DNA of 64,000 nucleotides from CALBJU01 sp965247125 (GCA_965247125.1 CBDFGO010000003.1:1178001-1242000), one strand, 5' to 3'. Positions 33,687 through 43,421 are shown, counted from the first letter of the stretch. Made by a program: numbers and translations. Notes: generated by a model not told the origin, from the letters alone.

Positions 33687-34634
33687 ATGACAAGAGTTTT
33701 TATTGCGGTCCTGAGCCTCTCGTTTGTGCTTACTGCCCAAAGAAGCGAGGCCCAGTTTTATCTGAATCAAGGTGAACTGGCCGAGATCATGCACGAGTGC
33801 ACGCCTGAGCTCGAACGCCTTCCGTTGGTGAGATACAACTTTAAAGTTCTCTACAGTTCGAGGGGGAACAATGTCCTTGCTCGAAATACGTTTTATAAGA
33901 TCATCGGAGAGGGAAATATTGACAAGGGACGGAGTCGTTCGTTGTTGGTTGGATTGCTTAATCGCCGCCTGATGCATGAAGTCAGCATCGGGGACACCCT
34001 GGTAGTTCCTGATAAGTGGGATTTGGATTTTTGTGCTTACTCACCTTTTCCGAGGTTTTACGCCGGTGGCCTCGCATTCGACAAATTGTTCATTATCGAT
34101 AAAACGATCCAGGCGTGGGCCGCCTACGAAAGCGGACGCTTGGCGCGTTGGGGCATTGTGAATACAGGAGACAAAAATCACCGGACTCCAAACGGTAGAT
34201 TCAACTTCAACTGGAAAACGGACTATCGGGTCTCGTCTCACAGTCCAGTGGGAGAGCCATGGGAGATGTACTGGGTGTTTAATTTTGTAGAAAGCCGGGG
34301 GATACACATACATCAGTATCCGATACCCTCGGGCGGCCCGATGAGTCACGGCTGTGTTCGGCTCGTTGACGAAGACGCCCAATGGATATATAATTGGGCA
34401 GACGGCTGGAAGAAGGGTTCAACTGGATTTCGCTCGGGACACGGCACGATCGCGAGTCCTGGCACTACATTCCTGGTCATCGGAATTGATCCAGCGGGAA
34501 GTCCGCAAACATTTTCAACAGAAAATCGCGTGCCCAGGCTTAGACAGACCGTTCTACCCTCCCATCCGTTTGATGTACCTCCAGGAACGGCTCAGCAGAA
34601 ATACTTTGACAGGATTCGCGGAACACGACCCTGA
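33687..34634 (+). CDS. Exported L,D-transpeptidase (YkuD family)
   Basis: Predicted periplasmic enzyme that forms 3-3 peptidoglycan cross-links or anchors proteins. From ATG 33687 it has 315 residues with a signal peptide (MTRVFIAVLSLSFVLTAQRS, then EAQ). The YkuD active site is HIHQYPIPSGG followed by MSHGCVRLVDEDA, with the catalytic Cys in HGCVR. A LysM-like segment may lie between the signal peptide and the catalytic domain. An upstream ATG at 33630 would hide the signal peptide. Confidence 0.9.
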   Translation: MTRVFIAVLSLSFVLTAQRSEAQFYLNQGELAEIMHECTPELERLPLVRYNFKVLYSSRGNNVLARNTFYKIIGEGNIDKGRSRSLLVGLLNRRLMHEVSIGDTLVVPDKWDLDFCAYSPFPRFYAGGLAFDKLFIIDKTIQAWAAYESGRLARWGIVNTGDKNHRTPNGRFNFNWKTDYRVSSHSPVGEPWEMYWVFNFVESRGIHIHQYPIPSGGPMSHGCVRLVDEDAQWIYNWADGWKKGSTGFRSGHGTIASPGTTFLVIGIDPAGSPQTFSTENRVPRLRQTVLPSHPFDVPPGTAQQKYFDRIRGTRP

Positions 34635-34641
34635 GGGCCAA

Positions 34642-35778
34642 CTACTTTATTCTGGAGAACAGTCGGCTGAAGCGTGGTAGAAGGGAATCTTTGTCCCAGG
34701 AGAAGTAAACCATCAGTGCCTTTCCGACAACGTGGTCCATTGGCACAAACCCCCAAAAGCGGCTGTCCTCCGAATTGTCCCTGTTGTCCCCCATGACCCA
34801 GTAATAGTCCTGCTCGAAGGTATAGTGAGTGGCCGCCTGGCCATCGATCATGAAGGTATCGTCACTGGCTATTTGAGCCTCATGTCCTTCATATCTGGTC
34901 ATTACCGTTTTGTATATGCGCCAATTATCACCCGTCAGCTCAATCGAGACGCCCTCCTTCGGAATCGTGACGGGTCCATAGTTATCGGGTGTCCATCCCT
35001 GGCCCGGTGGATACATTGCGGCGTCGTTACCTTGACTGTACGGAGCTACCGCCGGGTTTACGCTCTCAACCCAAGGCCAGGCCGCAACGGTTTCCGCCGC
35101 GAGCTCGGTCGCGATGAGTTGCACAATCGACTGATCTGAAGTCTGAATGACGTCTGATATACCCAGCTCTTCCAGTGCAGAGCGATTCAGCTGAATTCGC
35201 GGGTCGGATTTGTGGACCTCCCAGTATTGTTGCATTCCCGCTATCAGGTTTTGAGCCTCTCCATCGACGAGCACCTGCTTGTCAACGACCCGAACGGTCT
35301 CTCCCGGCAGGCCCACCACTCTCTTTATGTAGTGCATGCGTCGTTCAATCACGTCGACTTGATCCGCAGGCCAGTTAAATACCATTGCGTCTCCACGTTT
35401 CACGCTGGAGAAACCGGGAACACGCATGTGGGGAATTGTGAATCCTTTCAGATATATGGGGGTGAACGGAATTCCCAGCGTCATTGGGGTGCGCGTTCCG
35501 TAGTGCACCTTGGAGACGAACAGATAGTCACCTACCAGGAGATTTTTCTCCATTGAGGGTGTGGGAATTTGAAACAGGTCAAAGAACAGTGTGCGCAAGA
35601 TCACCATCACGACGACGGCGAAGACCATGGCATCCAGCCATTCTCTGATCTTCCCCTTTTTCGGAGCGGATGCGCCAGATTCCTTTCCGGCCTTGTCGAC
35701 TTTTCCTTTGCTGGACTGGCGACCGGCCCTCCTGTTCTTGCGTTCTTCCCTACGCGTTTCTGCTCGACTCTTTCCCAC
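34642..35778 (-). CDS. lepB: Signal peptidase I
   Basis: Membrane serine protease that removes signal peptides from exported proteins. The 378-residue protein has a basic N-terminus, one membrane helix (AMVFAVVVMVILRTLFF), the catalytic Ser in IPTPSMEKNLLVGDY, and the catalytic Lys in MHYIKRVVGLPGE. The box E pattern is VMGDNRDNSEDSRFWGFVP. A long insertion between the Lys box and box E (about residues 165-310) is typical of Bacteroidota-type enzymes. It closes a lepA-(unknown)-lepB operon; lepA-lepB is a classical pairing. Confidence 0.95.
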   Translation of the reverse strand: MGKSRAETRREERKNRRAGRQSSKGKVDKAGKESGASAPKKGKIREWLDAMVFAVVVMVILRTLFFDLFQIPTPSMEKNLLVGDYLFVSKVHYGTRTPMTLGIPFTPIYLKGFTIPHMRVPGFSSVKRGDAMVFNWPADQVDVIERRMHYIKRVVGLPGETVRVVDKQVLVDGEAQNLIAGMQQYWEVHKSDPRIQLNRSALEELGISDVIQTSDQSIVQLIATELAAETVAAWPWVESVNPAVAPYSQGNDAAMYPPGQGWTPDNYGPVTIPKEGVSIELTGDNWRIYKTVMTRYEGHEAQIASDDTFMIDGQAATHYTFEQDYYWVMGDNRDNSEDSRFWGFVPMDHVVGKALMVYFSWDKDSLLPRFSRLFSRIK

Positions 35779-35788
35779 TACTCGTGCC

Positions 35789-36661
35789 TTACTGTTGGTT
35801 GTTGGGTACGATTTCAGATGACGGTGCTACAATTGGCGCCGGTCTCCCCAGCCCGAGGTCTGGGCGCTGGATACGCTTATTGAAAAAACTTGCTCCATCA
35901 AAGCCAGTCAAATACCACATTTGTTGGTCATAGTTGAAATAATAGTCTGTGAATGGCTTACGACTCGACTCGCGAAGGAGTTGCCCCAAAAATGATCGTT
36001 TGATGACTTGAAGTTCGGAGCGAAAGCGCATATCAGCGGCCAGAACGATTCCTCTATCCCAGGGGCCGTTGACATCCATCACGATGACGTTTATGGAGTC
36101 ATTGAGGACGAACCAGTACTCGAACTCGATGATCTCCTCTCGCGCAAGTGAATCGGGGTACCCAACTTCCGCCAGTGTTATCGTTGGGGATCCAAACTGA
36201 AGCTGCAGTCTGGCTCTCAGATCTGCCGTTTGCATCGTGTCCAGAGTGGATCTGGAATTGCTTCCAGTGAACGCCCACTTTGTCCTCGAGAACTGAGGTT
36301 GGTGAATCGATGCTCGAAGGCGTCCAATCAAATTCCAGGAGTGTACACCAAAGGTCGCGATGACTTGCGGAAGAGATGCAGCGAGACGTTCATATCGAAT
36401 GTTTTCGATCCATGCTTCTATCGTATCGCCCGCGATCTTCAGCCGCTCTGCGTCTCTCGGTGGTAGAGGCTGGATAGTGCCTCCCGTATCTCGCTCCGCC
36501 AGTTTCAGCGTTCGAACCTTTACGAAATAGTTGAGGAGTTCGGACGACCGTTGAGGCTGAGCCGCCAGATCGTGTGGCGAAAAGAAACAAAGGAGCAGCA
36601 GACCCACCGCACAAGATAAAAGGCGAGTTCTCGAAAGAAACGATGCGCGCACCTTCAGCAT
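35789..36661 (-). CDS. Secreted protein of unknown function between lepA and lepB
   Basis: No family recognised. The 290-residue protein has an N-terminal signal peptide (RLLSCAVGLLLLCFFSP, then cleavage near DLAAQP), so it is exported. The rest is soluble and mixed alpha/beta, with a recognisable segment EIIEFEYWFVLNDSINVIVM and a C-terminal Pro-rich tail. Its start lies 2 bases after the lepA stop and its end 10 bases before lepB, so it is certainly in that operon. Confidence 0.75.
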   Translation of the reverse strand: MLKVRASFLSRTRLLSCAVGLLLLCFFSPHDLAAQPQRSSELLNYFVKVRTLKLAERDTGGTIQPLPPRDAERLKIAGDTIEAWIENIRYERLAASLPQVIATFGVHSWNLIGRLRASIHQPQFSRTKWAFTGSNSRSTLDTMQTADLRARLQLQFGSPTITLAEVGYPDSLAREEIIEFEYWFVLNDSINVIVMDVNGPWDRGIVLAADMRFRSELQVIKRSFLGQLLRESSRKPFTDYYFNYDQQMWYLTGFDGASFFNKRIQRPDLGLGRPAPIVAPSSEIVPNNQQ

Positions 36662-36663
36662 CC

Positions 36664-38469
36664 CTAATCCTCCAGGGAGAGAACCGCCAAGAAGGCCTCT
36701 TGTGGTACTTCCACGCTGCCGACCTGCTTCATCCGTTTCTTCCCCTTTTTCTGCTTTTCGAGGAGTTTGCGCTTGCGAGAAATATCACCACCATAGCACT
36801 TTGCCGTCACATCCTTACGAAGCGCCTTCACCGTTTCCCTGGAAATGACGCGCGATCCAATGGCAGCCTGTATGGCGACATCGAACATCTGCCGGGGAAT
36901 GAGCTGCCGGAGTTTTTTAACGAGCTTCCGACCCATTTCATAGGCCTTATCCCGATGAACAATGGTGGAGAGCGCATCGACGGGCTCACCGTTGATCATC
37001 ACGTCCAACTTTACCAGGTTGCTGGTTCTGTAATCGAGATAGTCGTAGTCGAGTGAAGCGTAGCCGCGACTTATGCTTTTAAGCTTGTCATAAAAATCAA
37101 AAACAATCTCGGCGAGTGGTAGGTGGTACTCCAGATTTACTCGCTTCGCGTCGAGATACTGCGTATTGATATACAATCCGCGACGCTCCTGACACAACTG
37201 CATCATTCCTCCGATGTAGTCAGAAGGCGTTATTACTTCGGCCTTGACAAACGGCTCGTGGATCGAGTTAATATCTCCCACGGAAGGCATCTTGGATGGG
37301 TTTTCCACCCCTATCCAGCTATCGTCGTTTCGATGAACCTTGTACTGGACGTTGGGGACTGTCGTGATAATGTCCAATCCAAATTCCCGATCCAATCGTT
37401 CCTGCACGATCTCCATATGCAGAAGCCCTAAAAACCCAACTCGAAAACCGAACCCAAGAGCCACCGAGGTTTCTGGCTCAAACGTCAGGGCTGCGTCATT
37501 GAGTTGAAGCTTGTCCAATGAGGACCGGAGTTCTTCAAATTCGTCCGAGTTGGCGGGATAGACTCCAGAAAACACCATCGGTTTGACTTCTCGAAACCCT
37601 GAAATCGCCTCCTTAGCGCCATTTATCCTAGTCGTGATGGTATCTCCGACCTGGGTGTCTTTCACATCCTTGATTGAACCAATCACATAACCGACTTCTC
37701 CTGCAGACAAGGTATCGACGGGCTCCATTTTCATGCGAAGCACGCCTATTTCTTCGGCCTCGCACTCTTTTCCTGTCGCGATGAATCGTATTCCTTCCCG
37801 TGTACTCAACTTCCCTTCAAATATTCGCGCATACACAATCGAGCCGCGATACGTATTGAATACGGAATCAAAAATGAGAGCCTTCAGGGGAGCATTCACG
37901 TCCCCGCCAGGGGCGGGAATGCGATCAATAATGGTCTGGAGAAGATCTTTAACACCCTCACCGGTCTTCGCGCTGATGCGGCCTATAGATTCTGCTGAGT
38001 CACCAATAAGATTCTCGATGGTAACGGCAACGTCGTCAGCATTTGCACCAGGTAGGTCTACCTTATTGAGGACTGGGATAATCTCCAGGTCCAGCTCCAT
38101 GGCCATAAGCAGATTTGAGATGGTCTGGGCTTCGATTCCCTGGGCGGCGTCGACCACCAGAATTGCGCCCTCGCAGGCCTCAAGAGCGCGTGACACCTCA
38201 TAAGAAAAATCGACATGACCTGGGGTGTCAATCAGGTTCAGAACGTAATCGAGTCCATCAGAAGCGGTGTAATTCATTCGAATCGCGTGACTCTTGATGG
38301 TAATACCGCGCTCCCGTTCAAGATCCATTGAATCCAGGACCTGCTCCTGTAATTCACGATTTGAAAGAGTCCCGGTAAATTCGAGCAATCTGTCCGCCAA
38401 CGTGCTCTTACCGTGGTCGATATGCGCGATAATGCAGAAGTTTCGGATTCTGCTCTGGTCTGTGGTCAT
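36664..38469 (-). CDS. lepA: Elongation factor 4
   Basis: Ribosome-bound GTPase that back-translocates or helps stalled ribosomes. From ATG 38469 it has 601 residues. GTPase motifs are AHIDHGKSTLADRLLE (P-loop), DTPGHVDFSYEVSRAL and LNKVDLPGA. The LepA-specific C-terminal domain contains KKLRQLIPRQMFDVAIQAAI and ETVKALRKDVTAKCYGGD, ending in GKKRMKQVGSVEVPQEAFL. The ATG at 38469 gives the standard N-terminus (MTTDQSRIRNFCIIAHIDHG); an upstream in-frame start at 38520 is rejected. Confidence 0.97.
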   Translation of the reverse strand: MTTDQSRIRNFCIIAHIDHGKSTLADRLLEFTGTLSNRELQEQVLDSMDLERERGITIKSHAIRMNYTASDGLDYVLNLIDTPGHVDFSYEVSRALEACEGAILVVDAAQGIEAQTISNLLMAMELDLEIIPVLNKVDLPGANADDVAVTIENLIGDSAESIGRISAKTGEGVKDLLQTIIDRIPAPGGDVNAPLKALIFDSVFNTYRGSIVYARIFEGKLSTREGIRFIATGKECEAEEIGVLRMKMEPVDTLSAGEVGYVIGSIKDVKDTQVGDTITTRINGAKEAISGFREVKPMVFSGVYPANSDEFEELRSSLDKLQLNDAALTFEPETSVALGFGFRVGFLGLLHMEIVQERLDREFGLDIITTVPNVQYKVHRNDDSWIGVENPSKMPSVGDINSIHEPFVKAEVITPSDYIGGMMQLCQERRGLYINTQYLDAKRVNLEYHLPLAEIVFDFYDKLKSISRGYASLDYDYLDYRTSNLVKLDVMINGEPVDALSTIVHRDKAYEMGRKLVKKLRQLIPRQMFDVAIQAAIGSRVISRETVKALRKDVTAKCYGGDISRKRKLLEKQKKGKKRMKQVGSVEVPQEAFLAVLSLED

Positions 38470-38833
38470 GCAGGCTGAATTATCCTGAGACGAAAAGGAA
38501 AGATCGACGTATAATACCAACCGATTGGGTCTGTTCCGTCCAGTTCATTCTATGTGCATTCGATACTGATGAATACGTTCAACATTGCGACTGGATAAAT
38601 CGCACACAAATCAACACTTAAAGTTTTACTTGAAGTGCACAGGCCTAAAATTCGCCTATTAATTTTAGTGTAATTGCGACAAACTGTCCGACTTCAACGC
38701 GATGTACAAACACCTATCTCCTTGCGAGCCTTATACTAATCGTTACTAACTCGTGAGATTCTTTAACAACATGCCGAAATTGGGTAACAAGGCCAATTTC
38801 CGTGTACTAACACCTGACTGAGGGTAAGTTTTG
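38470..38833. promoter_or_regulatory. Divergent regulatory region between lepA and ECF sigma genes
   Basis: About 364 bases with no gene, AT-rich. It contains one perfect inverted repeat, CTAAAATT (38645-38652) / AATTTTAG (38661-38668), with an 8-base loop, roughly 165 bases before the sigma gene. This could be an operator (for example of an iron regulator), but its sequence does not let me name the protein. AGGGTAAG just before ATG 38834 is the likely ribosome binding site of the sigma gene. Confidence 0.45.
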
Positions 38834-39403
38834 ATGCGTTCCGATTCGGAAGAGCAATTTCGAACCTGGGGTCATGGTCTTCGACAGGCTGATGCGAATT
38901 CCTTTGCGGAACTCTTCGATGCGACATACGATCCGTTGCATCGATACGCTATGTATATCACGCGTGATAGTGTTTCTGCTTCGGACATATTGCAAGACGT
39001 CTTTCTAAAGCTGTGGCAGGTACGAGATACTATCGATCCAGATCGCTCCCTTCGGGCACTGATGTACCAGATGGTGCGGAATTATGCCCTCAATCATGAA
39101 AGACAGAAAAAGCGTCATGCCGCTGAAGCAATAGTAGCGGATCACCACTCTGTCGGCTTTGACAATTTGAACGATGAGAAGTTGGATGCGGCCCTTCTGG
39201 AGCAAAAGATGCAAGAATGGATCGAGGCAATGCCCATCAGACGCCGCGAAGCGTTCATGCTGAGTCGATTTGAAGGACTATCGCATGAAGAAATCGCTGC
39301 CCTCATGGATCTCGCTCCGAAAACGGTAAACAATCACATCGTACTGGCTCTCCAGCACATTAGAACCAAGCTGGAAGTCTATAGAAACCGAGAATCGGAT
39401 TAG
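38834..39403 (+). CDS. ECF RNA polymerase sigma factor
   Basis: Extracytoplasmic-function sigma factor, 189 residues. Region 2 is at YAMYITRDSVSASDILQDVF and the following KLWQVRDTID; region 4 is at MPIRRREAFMLSRFEGLSHE with the HTH EIAALMDLAPKTVNNHIVLAL. It is followed after 1 base by a FecR-type anti-sigma gene and then by a TonB receptor with an STN domain. This is the FecI-FecR-FecA layout, so the factor probably turns on receptor genes when a ligand is sensed at the outer membrane. Confidence 0.95.
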   Translation: MRSDSEEQFRTWGHGLRQADANSFAELFDATYDPLHRYAMYITRDSVSASDILQDVFLKLWQVRDTIDPDRSLRALMYQMVRNYALNHERQKKRHAAEAIVADHHSVGFDNLNDEKLDAALLEQKMQEWIEAMPIRRREAFMLSRFEGLSHEEIAALMDLAPKTVNNHIVLALQHIRTKLEVYRNRESD

Positions 39404-39404
39404 C

Positions 39405-40352
39405 GTGAGCGATTTTAGATTCACATATGAACTGGCTGAAGATGTCCTCGACGGAATGTCCTCCGACGAGCGTTTCGCGTTGTTAGAAGCCTGGAATCTG
39501 GCTTCTTCTCCTGTTGCGAATGATAGTGAGAATGGAAAAACCGCCGTAAAACGGGCTATTCTGTCTCAGATTCATGAAAATCGTGTCGATCGGGCGCCCA
39601 TCCTTTCTTCTCAGCGGACAGCCAGAATATTTTCTCTCAAGCTACAGTGGGTATCCATGGCCGCGGCTGTGGTCGTGGCTGTTGGTTTGGTCCTCTCCCC
39701 TTCTCCAGATCAGTACCGGGCTGAAACGGGCACCGATTTTGTGAAATCAGTTTCACTTTCGGACGGAACAACCATCCAGTTGGCTCCGGGATCACGACTA
39801 TCAGTTCTTGATGGCTTCTCCGGGGATCATCGAGAAGTAATTTTACACGGCGAAGCATTTTTCGATGTTTCTGAGGGTTCTACTCCATTCGTTGTAAGGA
39901 CTTTTGATGTCAAAACGACCGTTTTGGGAACGAGATTTGGTGTAAGAGCATGGCCCAGCGGTTTGGAAGCGTCTACCAGGGTTGTTGTTGAGAGCGGAAG
40001 AGTCTCTGTCGCAGATGACGCTTCAGTCGTTCTCCTTCCGGCCGGATTTATGACTCAGAGATCAATTGTTGGATTGGAGCTGTCTGAGCCGGTGGCCACC
40101 GATGCAGGAATTGACCTTCTTTGGAGAAATGGCGGTTTCACTTACGACAATGAGTTCATCGGAAACGTGCTTGATGACTTTGAGCGCCGTTTTGGCGTAG
40201 ATATTAAAGCTCCTGCTTCCATTCGACTTCGTCGCATTTCAATCTCGAAGAAATCGATTGACAGTTTGCCCGATGTGTTGGGTGATGTGGCCGCGACGGT
40301 AGGTGTTCGCTACCGTGCGAATGTAAATGGATTTGAGATGTATCTCAACTAG
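39405..40352 (+). CDS. FecR family anti-sigma/sensor protein
   Basis: Inner-membrane regulator that receives a signal from the receptor's STN domain and controls the sigma factor. The 315-residue protein has a cytoplasmic N-terminal domain, one membrane helix (WVSMAAAVVVAVGLVLSP at about residues 82-99), the periplasmic FecR core (SVSLSDGTTIQLAPGSRLSV; REVILHGEAFFDVSEG; FDVKTTVLGTRFGVRA), and a C-terminal DUF4974/STN-like region (IGNVLDDFERRFGVDI). The GTG start at 39405 lies 1 base after the sigma stop. Confidence 0.93.
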   Translation: MSDFRFTYELAEDVLDGMSSDERFALLEAWNLASSPVANDSENGKTAVKRAILSQIHENRVDRAPILSSQRTARIFSLKLQWVSMAAAVVVAVGLVLSPSPDQYRAETGTDFVKSVSLSDGTTIQLAPGSRLSVLDGFSGDHREVILHGEAFFDVSEGSTPFVVRTFDVKTTVLGTRFGVRAWPSGLEASTRVVVESGRVSVADDASVVLLPAGFMTQRSIVGLELSEPVATDAGIDLLWRNGGFTYDNEFIGNVLDDFERRFGVDIKAPASIRLRRISISKKSIDSLPDVLGDVAATVGVRYRANVNGFEMYLN

Positions 40353-40374
40353 CAGACGACGCGTCTGGAATGTG

Positions 40375-40408
40375 ACCGGTTACCCTCGTCTGGGCGACCG
40401 GTTTTTTT
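40375..40408 (+). terminator. Rho-independent terminator after fecR
   Basis: ACCGGT (40375-40380) pairs with ACCGGT (40397-40402), with an inner CCC/GGG pairing, followed by seven T (40402-40408). It would separate the sigma-fecR transcript from the receptor gene, whose start is about 160 bases further on. Confidence 0.75.
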
Positions 40409-40568
40409 GTGTCCGAGAATAGGCAGATCGGCGTCTATGAGACCCACTAATCGCTTATAGTGCTCCAAATTGCTTATATTCCTGTGATTGAGTGTTTTCT
40501 GAAACCGATTGATTCAGCTTCCAACGAGAACTCCTTTCGGACAGTCAATTATTCGCATCGCAATCTTG

Positions 40569-43421
40569 ATGAGAGCAGCTCTTTCAAAATCGACTCTCAC
40601 CGTAGTGTCCGCCATTCTGGTGGTCGTAGTCTCGCTGTCTGCATTCGTCTCTGATTCCGCGGCACAGGACCGGGATTCTGAGGTCCTCTATACCATGAGT
40701 TTTAGGGGCACCTCCCTTCGAGAGGCGCTACAACAATTCCTGGAATTAACCCAACTCGACATATCCTGGGATCCTCTTATTATCGCGGGTAAGAATGTCG
40801 CATGTGTGGCTGCAAACGAGCCGGTTGAGGAGATACTTACATGCATCCTCAATGGCACTGGCCTGGATTTTTTTAGACGCTCGACCGGAACGTATGTACT
40901 CGAGATCGCCGCCAAAGGTGAACCGCTATATGGAAACTTGAGGGGCATCGTTCTTGATGGGGACACAGAGCAACCCCTCTCTTACGCCCATATTACCATC
41001 AGCGGCGGGATTCGCGGGCAGGCCTCCAACATTGATGGCATGTTCATTTTTCCCCGACTACTGGCCGGTACCTACAATCTTCTGGTTACGCATCTCGGAT
41101 ACTGGGAGAAAGAATCCATAATCACTATTGTGGCGAATGAAAACGAGAGCATAGAGGTTATCCTTGAATCCGGTGCGGATGCGCCATGGAGATTCGCAAC
41201 TCCCATAATCATCGACGGCCTGTTAGATAGGGACTCGTCCACACTTCTCGGAGCACCGCGTGCGACCCAGGAAGACATCACCGGCAATCTGGCTGCTGGA
41301 AATGCGCCTCTTTTTCAATCACTTGACGCCATGCCGGGTGTACGGGTAAATGACGCCACGGCGGACGTGCATATTCAAGGTGGTGAAGCGGGTGAGCATC
41401 AGTTTCGCCTGGATGGAGCGCCGGTATTTCTGCCCTTGAACGTAGCCTCATTTATTGGCCCGTTCAGTCCATTTGCGCTGGGAAAAATTACCGTTCACAA
41501 AGCCGGTTACGGCGCTAAGCTTGGTTCCCAGATTTCTGGCATCATCGCCGCCGAGCATGATCTTCGTGCGCCAACCAGGGTCGTTCGTAGCGGTCGTGCG
41601 AACAACCAGTTCACGGTACAGGTCGACCCCATTTCAACCAATGTCCGGCACACGGGCTTCTGGCTGAATCCCTCGGGGAAACGCGTTACGACGTTGAGTG
41701 CCCTCCGCGTGGGGACATGGAGCTTGTTGGCTCCACCCGCGCTGTCGAAGCTGATGGACAATTGGAATACCATTGATACTTTTCTGTTGTCCGCATTCGC
41801 CGAAAACAACACTCCCTTCGCCAATTTACCGCCAACAGGAGACCCCTCGATACAGTTTATTGATGTTCACAACGCGCTCAGGATGCAGATGGGACTGCGA
41901 ACACTGACTGCATCATCGTATTGGGGTCGCTCCAGCCTCGGTAACAATCTTGCAAATGTCGACCTGCTCGGCGACGAACCACGGTCGCCTCTGGATCTCG
42001 GCCAGTTCAAGGACATCTACACCTGGCAAAACGGAATGGCGCAGATCCGCTTGAATAATGTTCGATCGGCCAGGATCATCACCTCCATTGGCGCCAGAGC
42101 AAGCTACTACAGGTTGAGCCATGATTTTGACTCACCCGGTGAGGCCACCGAACAGACGACAGAGGATGACGGAAACAGGGTTTTCGAGCTCGCGGTGGAT
42201 GCGAATGTGGACTACTTTTCTGGTGGACCTCACGAGATTGAAGCAGGCGCGGTTCTCGAGGTTACAGGTAGCCGCTTCACAGTCGCGGGAACTCAACAAT
42301 TTCCACTATTTCACAAGTCTCAGAGTTGGAGACTATCAGCTTTTGTTCAAGATATCCTTCAGGTGGGTCAGCACGCTGCCATAGAGGGCGGTACCAGATT
42401 CACCTGGCTGGCGGCAAGAAATACCCTGTATGCCGAGCCGCGATTATCGGCTCGGTTTGACTGGAAAGACACACCCGTCGGCGGGCTTTCACTTTATCTC
42501 GGGACCGGCCTCTACCGGCAGTTTGTTTCACAATTCGATGTAAGTAGCCGAAGTCCCAGAACGTTCGTTTCCTCCACCAGATTCTGGATGGGGAATGACC
42601 ACAGCGTGACCCCTCCCAAGGCGGCACACTTTGCAGCAGAAGTGCTGGTCGTTCCGTCGGCCGCATGGTCACTTTCAGTGGAGTCGTTCTACAAACATCA
42701 GTACCACATTCTGGCGATCGACTACTCGGCTATGAGTGATACTGCCCGCAAAATGGATCAGTCAGAGTTTCTTGAATCAACAACCGGATACTCATATGGC
42801 TTTTCAACAGGGATTAAACGGAACATCAAGAACGGAAGCCTGAGCGCCCGATTCGATAACACAATTACTCGAAGACGCTCAGAAGCTCTTTACCGAAACG
42901 ACTTACTGAGTGTACCGTGGAGTGAACCGTTCAGGCTGGAACTATCAGCCGACCTGGTTCCGCTCAGAAGAGCAGTTCTTCTCGTTCGTTGGAAGAGTAC
43001 CTGGGGAAGAAGTTGGGGCTATCGGAAGGCTTATTACGACTTTCTGAGCGCCAATTTGAACGATGTTGATGCACTGCTGCAGGAAATGAGAGAAAACGGT
43101 GTTTCCTCAAACGCGATTCGCCGGATTGAAAGACAGATTTCAGAGTATGATCTCACCAGACCAGACACTCACGATCTAAAACCAATTCACCAGTTGGATT
43201 TGAGCGGTGCCTACTCGCTGACCTTCGGAAAATATTCCGTTCAACTTCGTATGGACATCGTAAATGTCCTTGATCGAAAGAATACCGCCGAATGGAGATT
43301 TGAGCTGGATGAAGCGGCGTACTACGGGAGCGGATCTTCGACATCTACCGGGCTACTTGATCGATCAGATCGTCGACTACTCCCGAGAGTCATTTCCTTC
43401 GCTGCCCGGCTCACCTGGTAG
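40569..43421 (+). CDS. TonB-dependent outer-membrane receptor with STN signalling domain
   Basis: Outer-membrane beta-barrel transporter and sensor, 950 residues. In order: a signal peptide (ALSKSTLTVVSAILVVVVSL, cleavage after SAAQ), an STN/secretin-TonB short domain (TSLREALQQFLELTQLDISW), a carboxypeptidase-regulatory-like domain (LSYAHITISGGIRGQASNID), a plug (FQSLDAMPGVRVNDATADVH), and a barrel ending in the aromatic FAARLTW. The STN domain fits the upstream sigma/FecR pair. No SusD partner is present, so it is not a SusCD-type glycan importer. The ligand is unknown; iron chelates are the usual guess. Its 3' end overlaps lspA by 45 bases on opposite strands. Confidence 0.92.
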   Translation: MRAALSKSTLTVVSAILVVVVSLSAFVSDSAAQDRDSEVLYTMSFRGTSLREALQQFLELTQLDISWDPLIIAGKNVACVAANEPVEEILTCILNGTGLDFFRRSTGTYVLEIAAKGEPLYGNLRGIVLDGDTEQPLSYAHITISGGIRGQASNIDGMFIFPRLLAGTYNLLVTHLGYWEKESIITIVANENESIEVILESGADAPWRFATPIIIDGLLDRDSSTLLGAPRATQEDITGNLAAGNAPLFQSLDAMPGVRVNDATADVHIQGGEAGEHQFRLDGAPVFLPLNVASFIGPFSPFALGKITVHKAGYGAKLGSQISGIIAAEHDLRAPTRVVRSGRANNQFTVQVDPISTNVRHTGFWLNPSGKRVTTLSALRVGTWSLLAPPALSKLMDNWNTIDTFLLSAFAENNTPFANLPPTGDPSIQFIDVHNALRMQMGLRTLTASSYWGRSSLGNNLANVDLLGDEPRSPLDLGQFKDIYTWQNGMAQIRLNNVRSARIITSIGARASYYRLSHDFDSPGEATEQTTEDDGNRVFELAVDANVDYFSGGPHEIEAGAVLEVTGSRFTVAGTQQFPLFHKSQSWRLSAFVQDILQVGQHAAIEGGTRFTWLAARNTLYAEPRLSARFDWKDTPVGGLSLYLGTGLYRQFVSQFDVSSRSPRTFVSSTRFWMGNDHSVTPPKAAHFAAEVLVVPSAAWSLSVESFYKHQYHILAIDYSAMSDTARKMDQSEFLESTTGYSYGFSTGIKRNIKNGSLSARFDNTITRRRSEALYRNDLLSVPWSEPFRLELSADLVPLRRAVLLVRWKSTWGRSWGYRKAYYDFLSANLNDVDALLQEMRENGVSSNAIRRIERQISEYDLTRPDTHDLKPIHQLDLSGAYSLTFGKYSVQLRMDIVNVLDRKNTAEWRFELDEAAYYGSGSSTSTGLLDRSDRRLLPRVISFAARLTW

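Noticed and set aside
40569..43421. SusC-type glycan importer
   Set aside because: No susD-like lipoprotein gene follows, and the STN domain with sigma/FecR points to Fec-type signalling.
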